A DNA stretch of 10,926 nucleotides from JAQCEJ01 sp046160425 (lineage in GTDB: Bacteria; Planctomycetota; Planctomycetia; Planctomycetales; Planctomycetaceae), in contig JBJXGP010000283.1 of the NCBI GenBank assembly GCA_046160425.1, positions 1 to 10,926 on the forward strand, in the 5' to 3' direction. Made by a program: the position numbers and the translations under genes. The first letter of the stretch is position 1, and every line of letters begins with the position of its first letter. Positions 6,283 to 10,926 of the stretch are shown here, one piece after another. The notes beneath the pieces were generated by a model. The model was not told the origin of the DNA and ran no database searches. It saw only the letters and a program-made list of their open reading frames with translations.

Positions 6283-6510
6283 ATGTCCGATCCACAACGG
6301 CCCGAACACGAACCTCTGCGGCTCGATCAGTTCTTCAAGCTGTCGGGTATTGTCGGCAGCGGCGGACAAGCAAAGCTGATGATCCAGGGTGGCGAAGTAA
6401 CGGTGAATGGCGAGTTGGAAACCAGACGACGACGGAAGCTGGTCAAGGGGGACGTCGTTCAATTCGGTGGAAGGAACTACCCGGTCGACGAGTTCATTTC
6501 GGATCACTGA
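6283..6510 (+). CDS. S4-domain RNA-binding protein, YbcJ-like (75 aa)
   Basis: The protein is essentially one S4 RNA-binding fold. LRLDQFFKLSGIVGSGGQAKLMIQGGEVTVNGELETRRRRKLVKGDVVQFGG (12-63) matches the pattern of the YbcJ/YaaA-type stand-alone S4 proteins, which typically have a 'L..L.G...SG..AK..I..G.V.VNG..E.R.R.K...GD.V.F.G' layout. Family members bind structured RNA, often in connection with ribosome assembly. It starts 3 bases after the stop of the preceding basic protein gene and has no strong ribosome binding site of its own, so translational coupling is likely. Length is normal for this type. Confidence 0.88.
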   Translation: MSDPQRPEHEPLRLDQFFKLSGIVGSGGQAKLMIQGGEVTVNGELETRRRRKLVKGDVVQFGGRNYPVDEFISDH

Positions 6511-6529
6511 GAACCATCAGGCAAGAATG

Positions 6530-6545
6530 TCGACGGGTTCGTCGA
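6530..6545. terminator. Small hairpin between convergent genes
   Basis: TCGACG (6530-6535) and CGTCGA (6540-6545) form a 6-bp stem with the loop GGTT, between the stop of the S4 gene (6510) and the stop of the convergent DUF1653 gene (6561). No T-tract is present on either strand, so a bidirectional terminator role is only possible. Confidence 0.3.
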
Positions 6546-6560
6546 GGTCAACCGCACCGT

Positions 6561-6797
6561 TCAGCAAAGAGGTTTTTCGCCTTCCGGTTCTAAAAACCGA
6601 AAGCGTTCTACCTGTTGGCCGTCCACTTCAACCGTTTCAAGGAACATGGTTTTGGGGCGCACCCACAATCCGCGTTCGCCATAGTCCTGACGGTACACCA
6701 CCAGTTCTTCGTCGGTCTCGCTGTGGCGAGCGACTCCGAGGACGATGTACTCATTGCCTTTGTAATGTCGATAGCGTCCCGGTTGGACGGTGGTCAT
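6561..6797 (-). CDS. DUF1653 domain protein (78 aa)
   Basis: The core PGRYRHYKGNEYIVLGVARHSETDEELVVYR (6-36) followed by LWVRPKTMFLETVEVDGQ (44-61) is the characteristic pattern of DUF1653, a small beta-rich domain found widely in bacteria with no settled function. The start at 6797 is supported by GAGGAAAG just upstream. It is convergent with the S4 gene and divergent from the cold-shock gene. A C-terminal tail (LEPEGEKPLC) extends a little beyond the usual domain. Confidence 0.88.
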   Translation of the reverse strand: MTTVQPGRYRHYKGNEYIVLGVARHSETDEELVVYRQDYGERGLWVRPKTMFLETVEVDGQQVERFRFLEPEGEKPLC

Positions 6798-7062
6798 AAT
6801 CTTTCCTCACGGTTACAATTGTCGCGATGAATTTGTTCCCTGTCCAGGACTCTGGAGTTGGTTTTTCGCCCTTTGGACGAGCGAAACCGACCAGAAACGA
6901 CTTCCTCCGACGAGGACAAGGGACACCATCCCCCCGCATGAATGGTCGAACCATTTGCGTTGGGACGCAGTAATTGGATACACTTCGCTTATACAAAGGA
7001 CGATGGGAGGCGACATTTTGTTGCCGAACGGGCTTCCTTTCAAAAAGGTAGGAAATACGCAA

Positions 7063-7260
7063 ATGGCACGTGGCACGATCAAGAAGTTGACGGACAGAGG
7101 TTTTGGGTTCATCAAGACGGACAATGGGACAGACCTGTTCTTCCATTCGAAAAGCGTTCAGGGGGCCAGTTTCGACGAGTTGCAGGAAGGCCAGGAAGTC
7201 ACCTACACCGAAGGCCGAGGACCAAAAGGCCCCTGTGCCGAGGATGTGACGCCGGCGTAA
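7063..7260 (+). CDS. Cold-shock-domain protein, CspA family (65 aa)
   Basis: This is a single cold-shock domain that would bind single-stranded RNA or DNA and melt RNA structure. RNP1 is GFGFIK (13-18) and RNP2 is DLFFH (24-28), with the usual G-x-I-K start and a C-terminal EGRGPKGPCAEDV strand. The position that is Trp in CspA (KWFN) is Leu here (KKLTDRGFGF), which is seen in some environmental lineages. I chose ATG 7063 because the domain starts there and an AGGTAGGAAA stretch lies upstream; the longer open frame from 6790 is not conserved-looking. The 265 bases between this start and the divergent DUF1653 start are long for a leader, which would suit a cold-responsive 5' UTR, but no cold box could be confirmed. 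Confidence 0.93.
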   Translation: MARGTIKKLTDRGFGFIKTDNGTDLFFHSKSVQGASFDELQEGQEVTYTEGRGPKGPCAEDVTPA

Positions 7261-7403
7261 ATCGTCGTCACTTGAGGAAACCGATTCGACATTCATAATG
7301 CCCACGCATCACCTGATGAAGATGATGTGTTGTGGGACTTGGACGTATATTGGATTTGGAGTGTGACGCCGCTTCCTTTTGCGGTTTCTACGCTGCCGGG
7401 CGG

Positions 7404-7437
7404 GCGCGTCGTTGGCTGCATGCATTCAACGACGCGC
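7404..7437. repeat. Strong 11-bp stem-loop upstream of a zinc-ribbon gene
   Basis: GCGCGTCGTTG (7404-7414) pairs perfectly with CAACGACGCGC (7427-7437). The 12-base loop holds the palindrome TGCATGCA. It lies 30 bases before the ATG at 7467 and 144 bases after the cold-shock stop codon. There is no T-tract, so it could be an RNA regulatory hairpin, a protein-binding site or a REP-like palindrome. Confidence 0.6.
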
Positions 7438-7466
7438 AACGCGATCAGATGCGTTTCGAGGTGACG

Positions 7467-7637
7467 ATGGCGAAGAATTTTCCCAGGTCCGGAAAAATGA
7501 TGCGCCCGAAAACCGCCGTGAAGGGTAAACGCTACCTCTGCGCCATGTGCCGCAAGCGCAGCCCTAAACCGGTGAAAACGCCCGCCCCGTGGTATTGCCC
7601 GAACTGCCTCAAGCAGAAGGCAGCATCAGCCATTTGA
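7467..7637 (+). CDS. Small basic zinc-ribbon protein (56 aa)
   Basis: C25-x2-C28 (YLCAMCRK) and C44-x2-C47 (WYCPNCLK) make a compact zinc ribbon with a basic N-terminal arm (KNFPRSGKMMRPKTAVKGKR). This resembles ribosome- or RNA-associated zinc ribbons, but no named family is recognised. The start at 7467 has GAGG five bases upstream; an in-frame ATG at 7449 is an alternative. The further in-frame extension to 7332 runs through the stem-loop at 7404-7437 and does not look coding. The SRPBCC gene follows after 89 bases on the same strand. Confidence 0.7.
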   Translation: MAKNFPRSGKMMRPKTAVKGKRYLCAMCRKRSPKPVKTPAPWYCPNCLKQKAASAI

Positions 7638-7726
7638 CGTTTTCTTCCTTCACGGATGGCCGTTCCATTCCAGCGGAATCGAACCAACGCACCCCTAAAA
7701 TCACGGCGACTGCGTCATCACCCTGA

Positions 7727-8188
7727 ATGAAACCGATCACCTTTGCCTGTCGAGAGACGCACCCGCTGTCCTCCGAGGAAATTGCCCGGCAGATTCTCGA
7801 CGTGGCGAGATGGCCCGACTTTCATGGGTGCTGGCCGATTCCGGGCATCAAGACCGCCGAGTTCGAAATCCGAACGGCCGGTCTCGTCGGCTCGAGAATT
7901 CGGGTCATGAATCGGGATGGATCGAGTCATGTCGAAGAAATTGTGGACTGGCAACCCGAACAACGATTGCGGTTGCACATGCACGAATTCTCGGCCCCAC
8001 TCTCATGCCTGGCGACCGGGTTTGTTGAGACGTGGGAGTTCCAGCGAGTTGGGAACGAAACTGAGGTCACTCGCTCTTTCAAGTTAACCGCCAAGTCGAT
8101 TGTTACATGGCCGGTTCTCTGGATGATTTCCATCTTCCTCCAAAGAGCGATTGCCCGCCATTTGCGAGAGATGAGGGACCACCGATGA
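7727..8188 (+). CDS. SRPBCC-fold (polyketide cyclase / START-like) protein (153 aa)
   Basis: The sequence shows the usual layout of the helix-grip fold. An early strand is followed by a helix with SSEEIARQILDVARWPDFHG (15-34), the common site of 'VW..L.D...W..W'. Strands follow with GSRIRVMNRDGSSHVEEIVDWQPEQRLRLHM and TWEFQRVGNETEVTRSFKL, and a long C-terminal helix (WPVLWMISIFLQRAIARHLREM, 128-149) closes the cavity. Proteins of this fold bind hydrophobic ligands or act as cyclases or lyases; no ligand can be inferred. The C-terminal helix is unusually hydrophobic and may touch the membrane. It begins with ATG 7727, and an ACCCTGA stretch precedes it without a clear Shine-Dalgarno. Confidence 0.8.
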   Translation: MKPITFACRETHPLSSEEIARQILDVARWPDFHGCWPIPGIKTAEFEIRTAGLVGSRIRVMNRDGSSHVEEIVDWQPEQRLRLHMHEFSAPLSCLATGFVETWEFQRVGNETEVTRSFKLTAKSIVTWPVLWMISIFLQRAIARHLREMRDHR

Positions 8189-8267
8189 CCAGCAGGTTCA
8201 GCCAACGGCTCGACAACCGCCACTCAAGAAACCCATAAAATATGTGGAAATAATGAGTTGTAGAAAT

Positions 8268-8289
8268 AAAAAAGCCGCCCGAAGGCGGC
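8268..8289 (-). terminator. Intrinsic terminator of the tRNA-Ala gene
   Basis: On the minus strand GCCGCC, a TTCG tetraloop and GGCGGC form a 6-bp G/C stem, followed by six T (8273-8268) and then ATTTC. It lies 16 bases downstream of the tRNA 3' end. Confidence 0.92.
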
Positions 8290-8305
8290 CAGATCATCGA
8301 TTGAG

Positions 8306-8379
<74 letters not shown>

Positions 8380-8394
8380 CGTGTGTGGGCTGAC

Positions 8395-8423
8395 ACATTA
8401 TCAGGACTTGTATCGAGTGTCAA
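8395..8423 (-). promoter_or_regulatory. Sigma-70 promoter of the tRNA-Ala gene
   Basis: On the minus strand the consensus TTGACA (8423-8418) is followed after exactly 17 bases by TAATGT (8400-8395). Transcription would begin about 10 bases before the tRNA 5' end. Confidence 0.88.
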
Positions 8424-8487
8424 GAATGACAGGGCCAGATTAGCCGACGGTGCGGTCGCTCGATTCGGTCCTGAATGGCGTATCGAG

Positions 8488-8508
8488 CATCGCTTGCGGT
8501 GTTTTTTT
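8488..8508 (+). terminator. Weak terminator-like hairpin with T-run
   Basis: CATCG (8488-8492) and CGGTG (8497-8501) can form a 5-bp stem with one G-U pair around CTTG, followed by seven T (8502-8508). No plus-strand gene ends just upstream, so it would serve either to insulate the PP2C gene or to end a short unannotated transcript. Confidence 0.35.
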
Positions 8509-8541
8509 GTCAAAAAGCTGCACCTGTATGCAATTATTGAC

Positions 8542-8571
8542 TTTACGGAAAACAGAACCGACGGGTATGAT
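8542..8571 (+). promoter_or_regulatory. Possible promoter for the PP2C gene
   Basis: TTTACG (8542-8547) and TATGAT (8566-8571) have an 18-base spacer. The -10 box is good and the -35 box is poor. The transcript would have a leader of about 150 bases. Confidence 0.4.
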
Positions 8572-8728
8572 GCAATCAGGTGCTCGTTTTTCTTAAGACA
8601 CAGAGAAGACGTGCCGGTTCGGATTTTATCTCACCCCGGGCCTCTGCTCGCTCTCTGCAAAAGGCGAAACGGCATCGCGTTCTGTCTCAATTTTTCCATC
8701 ACCCGGGTCAAAAAAGACAGGTTCCGGC

Positions 8729-10066
8729 ATGCGCTGGGAGCAGCAGGTCCAATACGCATCGATATCGGATGTCGGTTTGCGGCGACAGAACAATCAAGAT
8801 TCGCACGTCATTCAGATCTCCTCCGATTACAATGCCTGGCGTGAACACGGCCATCTGTTTGTGGTAGCAGATGGCATGGGGGGACACGCCGTCGGCGAAT
8901 TGGCCAGCAAGATCGCCGTCGATACGATTCCGCAGGCGTATTTCAAAAGCAAGTTGCCGGAAATCCCTCGAGCGCTTCGCACGGCTTTGGAGACCGCGAA
9001 CGCCGCGATTCATGAACGTGGGACCGCCAATCAGGATTTTCTGCGGATGGGGACGACCTGTTCCGGACTCGTCCTTTCGCGCTGGGGTGCGGTCGTGGGA
9101 CACGTCGGCGACAGCCGCGTGTATCGCATCCGGCAGGGCAAGATCGAACAACTGACATTCGATCATAGTCTGCAATGGGAACTGCTCAAGCGCGGGCAAT
9201 TGCATCCCGACGAAGCGTTTCTGTTCGAACCTCGTCATGTGATTACGCGGTCTCTCGGTCCAGAACCCAAAGTGCAGGTCGATATCGAAGGCCCGTTCCC
9301 CGTCGAGTCGCACGACATCTATGTGTTGTGTTCGGATGGTCTGACGACGTATCTCCAGGATCACGAAATCGGCATGATTTGCAGTCAATTGATTCCGGCT
9401 GAGGCGTGCCGTTTTCTGGTCAATTTGGCGAATCTTCGCGGAGGATCCGATAACATTACCGTCGTTGTCATACGAGTCGGAGAGGCTCCCGGCGAGCCGC
9501 ATCTGACCGATCTCGACGAAGAGCCGGTACAGAATCGAGAGGGGATCACTTCCAATAACTGGTGGCTGGGAGGATTCTGGGCCGCGACGATGCTCATGGC
9601 GTTCGGCGTCTGCCTGTTCTTTCTGCGAGAGCCGATCAAGGGGTTCTGGGTCGTGCTCTGGTCGGGACTCGCGATGTTCGCGCTGGTGTGTTGGCGGCTG
9701 TGGCTGAAATCTCCCTGGAGTCAACTCCCCGTGGAGGAAGCGGCGGTCACCACCGGCAGCGACAGCCCGTATCGAGTCACATCATCGCGATTGACCCGCA
9801 AGTTTCTCAATCATGTGGCGGCGATCGAGGCCGAACTGCAAAGGACTGCGAGCGACGAAGGCTGGAAGATCGATTGGAGCGCCCACGAGCAGGCTTACCA
9901 ACGCAGTCAAACCGCGATTGCCGAAAAATCCTATTCACAGGTCTTGAGCGGGTATGCGAAGGCCATCGATATCCTCATGGGGGGAGTGTTACTCAATCGC
10001 CGCCAATTGCAACAGGATGCCCGCCGTTCGAAACTATTACCGACGATCGACGACTTGGGATCGTGA
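8729..10066 (+). CDS. Membrane-anchored PP2C-family Ser/Thr protein phosphatase
   Basis: This 445-residue protein removes phosphate from Ser/Thr (a PP2C/Stp-type, metal-dependent enzyme). The catalytic domain occupies about 7-250: DVGLRRQNNQDS (14-25, metal ligand D24), FVVADGMGGHAVGE (44-57, D48 and G49), MGTTCSG (107-113), VGHVGDSRVYRI (123-134), LTFDHS (142-147), ITRSLG (172-177), VLCSDGLT (199-206, D203) and GSDNITVVVIRV (239-250, D241). All metal-binding residues are present. Two transmembrane segments follow at about 279-299 and 306-326 as a hairpin, so catalytic and C-terminal parts should both face the cytoplasm. Residues 350-445 form a mainly helical tail (AIEAELQR, AHEQAYQRSQTAIAEKSYSQVL) of unknown role. 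No partner kinase is in the window. The start at 8729 begins immediately before the domain; the ribosome binding site is weak. Confidence 0.93.
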   Translation: MRWEQQVQYASISDVGLRRQNNQDSHVIQISSDYNAWREHGHLFVVADGMGGHAVGELASKIAVDTIPQAYFKSKLPEIPRALRTALETANAAIHERGTANQDFLRMGTTCSGLVLSRWGAVVGHVGDSRVYRIRQGKIEQLTFDHSLQWELLKRGQLHPDEAFLFEPRHVITRSLGPEPKVQVDIEGPFPVESHDIYVLCSDGLTTYLQDHEIGMICSQLIPAEACRFLVNLANLRGGSDNITVVVIRVGEAPGEPHLTDLDEEPVQNREGITSNNWWLGGFWAATMLMAFGVCLFFLREPIKGFWVVLWSGLAMFALVCWRLWLKSPWSQLPVEEAAVTTGSDSPYRVTSSRLTRKFLNHVAAIEAELQRTASDEGWKIDWSAHEQAYQRSQTAIAEKSYSQVLSGYAKAIDILMGGVLLNRRQLQQDARRSKLLPTIDDLGS

Positions 10067-10195
10067 TATTCGTCGCCAACTTCGGATTGAAAGAACCGAG
10101 CATCGAGCGAAGGTGCATCCGTCAAATGGTGGTCCCCTGTGTTCCGGCCCAAAGGGCCAGCCGTTCGAGTGGAAAAATGGGGAGTGGAATAATGG

Positions 10196-10242
10196 GACAA
10201 GTCCATTTAGATTCTGTTGCATGACCAGAATATGGACCTGTC
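10196..10242. repeat. Compound REP/RAYT-like hairpin
   Basis: The outer arms GACAAGTCCAT (10196-10206) and ATGGACCTGTC (10232-10242) pair over 11 positions with one A-C mismatch. The inner arms ATTCTG (10211-10216) and CAGAAT (10226-10231) pair perfectly around a 9-base loop, with TTAG bulged on the left side only. A bulged, two-part stem of this size is typical of palindromes mobilised by REP-associated Y1 transposases. No such transposase is in the window, so the assignment is an inference. Confidence 0.55.
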
Positions 10243-10271
10243 ACCTTTTCGGCCCTTCCGGTTCGGAGGGA

Positions 10272-10300
10272 GGGGAGACCCAAATCAATGGGTCTTCCCC
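10272..10300. repeat. Stem-loop with one bulged base
   Basis: GGGGAGACCCA (10272-10282) pairs with TGGGTCTTCCCC (10289-10300) around the loop AATCAA, with one unpaired T. The stem is strong, but the following bases are TACCCC, not a T-tract. Confidence 0.55.
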
Positions 10301-10384
10301 TACCCCTATCCCGAAAGAGTTTGTTACGTGATGTGAGGTTGATCGTTGTAGATACCGGATGACAATCCAAAGTACAATAAGACG

Positions 10385-10406
10385 TTCGCCAGTGGCACCC
10401 GGCGAA
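10385..10406. repeat. Short inverted repeat
   Basis: TTCGCC (10385-10390) and GGCGAA (10401-10406) enclose AGTGGCACCC. The spacer resembles the AGTGCCACCC that follows the palindrome at 681-703. Confidence 0.3.
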
Positions 10407-10479
10407 GAATGCAATCTTCACAAAGGAACCCTACGTGATTCGATAACCCGTTTCCACAAGGCTTGGCTCAGGACGTGAT

Positions 10480-10926
10480 ATGCTTAGGTGCAAAAATCTT
10501 GAATCGCTGATTGAGACTCTCAACGAGTTGTTAGCTAGCTTGGAGCAATCCGATCCGAATGGCCCATGTCGGGCCGATCTTGGGTCAAGCCTACAAATGG
10601 CTAATGACATTCTGAAAACACACTTCTCCAAAGACGCCTTGGACAAATTGTCGCTGCTGCTGTTAAGAAGCGCTGACAAGGTATGCATGCAATACGTAAG
10701 GGTTCCCAACACAGAGAAATTGAAGCAACTAGCTAACAAGTTGTTCGAGGAGGCTCTCTTTCTCAAGCACATAGATGTCAAGAAGAAAAAATGTTCCGAG
10801 TGTGGTAAACTATTTGATGTGCCGAGGCTCGACTGGCAAGAGAATGTCGCGTGCCCAGAATGCACCGAAAGCCCGGTTTCAGCGGCACCGTCACACCTCG
10901 GAAGATCTAATTTGCCAAACCGCGAG
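10480..10926 (+). CDS. Unrecognised protein with C-terminal zinc ribbon, 3' end outside window
   Basis: The frame opens after a stop at 10444 and its first ATG is at 10480, with AGGA seven bases upstream. It remains open for 149 codons to the right edge. Residues 5-25 and 40-95 look like amphipathic helices (LESLIETLNELLASLEQ; MANDILKTHFSKDALDKLSLLLLRSADKV; EKLKQLANKLFEEALFLKHI). A basic KKKK then leads into a zinc ribbon, C105-x2-C108 and C125-x2-C128 (KCSECGKLF, ACPECTE). No family is recognised. The coding strand is visibly richer in A and T than the left-hand genes and uses codons such as TTA, CTA, ATA and AGA more freely, which hints at recent transfer or an accessory gene. A helical part joined to a ribbon is often found in DNA- or RNA-linked proteins, but no role can be given. 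Confidence 0.7.
   Translation, partial: MLRCKNLESLIETLNELLASLEQSDPNGPCRADLGSSLQMANDILKTHFSKDALDKLSLLLLRSADKVCMQYVRVPNTEKLKQLANKLFEEALFLKHIDVKKKKCSECGKLFDVPRLDWQENVACPECTESPVSAAPSHLGRSNLPNRE

Larger units (their letters stand above)
8424..8728. other. Gene-free stretch between the divergent tRNA and PP2C genes
   Basis: No credible coding region is seen. It contains a weak terminator-like hairpin with a seven-T run on the plus strand at 8488-8508, a possible promoter at 8542-8571, and about 150 bases of leader before the PP2C start at 8729. The purpose of the long leader is not visible. Confidence 0.5.
10067..10479. other. Hairpin-rich gene-free stretch after the PP2C gene
   Basis: No credible gene is seen in about 410 bases. 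At least four inverted repeats lie here: GGCCC/GGGCC (10146-10158), a compound hairpin at 10196-10242, a long hairpin at 10272-10300 and TTCGCC/GGCGAA (10385-10406). None is followed by a convincing T-tract. The density suggests REP-type or miniature-element sequence rather than a simple 3' UTR. Confidence 0.55.

Noticed and set aside
7281..7350. CCCAC...GTGGG pairing after the cold-shock gene as its terminator
   Set aside because: The two arms match only in part with a large loop and no T-tract follows.
8708..9724. 338-codon minus-strand open frame opposite the PP2C gene
   Set aside because: It is antisense to a well-conserved phosphatase domain and contains no recognisable domain.

Overview
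The window looks like chromosomal DNA of a planctomycete-type bacterium. This is an inference from several traits together: secreted carbohydrate-active enzymes with an RREFL-type Tat leader or carrying discoidin domains, many small stand-alone zinc-ribbon and acidic proteins, a membrane-tethered PP2C phosphatase, and frequent extragenic palindromes. No rRNA or marker protein is present to fix the genus.

Left part (1-5260, mostly minus strand). The 5' part of a secreted five-bladed beta-propeller glycosidase (GH43/GH32/GH130-like) runs off the left edge. A complete secreted family 20 beta-N-acetylhexosaminidase with two C-terminal discoidin-type domains lies behind it on the same strand. Between them sits an intact IS4-family insertion sequence of about 1.37 kb (795-2164), with 15-bp perfect inverted ends and a 12-bp target duplication. 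Removing it restores a perfect 8-bp-stem palindrome, so the element landed in an extragenic hairpin. Upstream of the hexosaminidase is a 66-residue zinc-ribbon protein.

Middle part (5261-8188). This is a run of very small genes: a 71-residue protein that is 72% Asp/Glu with no Lys/Arg, followed by a clear intrinsic terminator; a 119-residue basic, probably DNA-binding protein closely followed by a YbcJ-like S4 RNA-binding protein; a divergent DUF1653 protein; a cold-shock-domain protein; a 56-residue zinc-ribbon protein; and an SRPBCC-fold protein. Several of these are expected to bind nucleic acid, but no single pathway can be assigned.

Right part (8189-10926). A tRNA-Ala(GGC) on the minus strand has a textbook sigma-70 promoter and a UUCG-loop terminator. 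It is divergent from a 445-residue PP2C-family phosphatase with two transmembrane segments and a C-terminal helical extension. About 0.4 kb without genes follows, rich in hairpins, including one that resembles REP/RAYT-type palindromes. The window ends in the 5' part of an unrecognised gene with a zinc ribbon and a visibly more A/T-rich composition.
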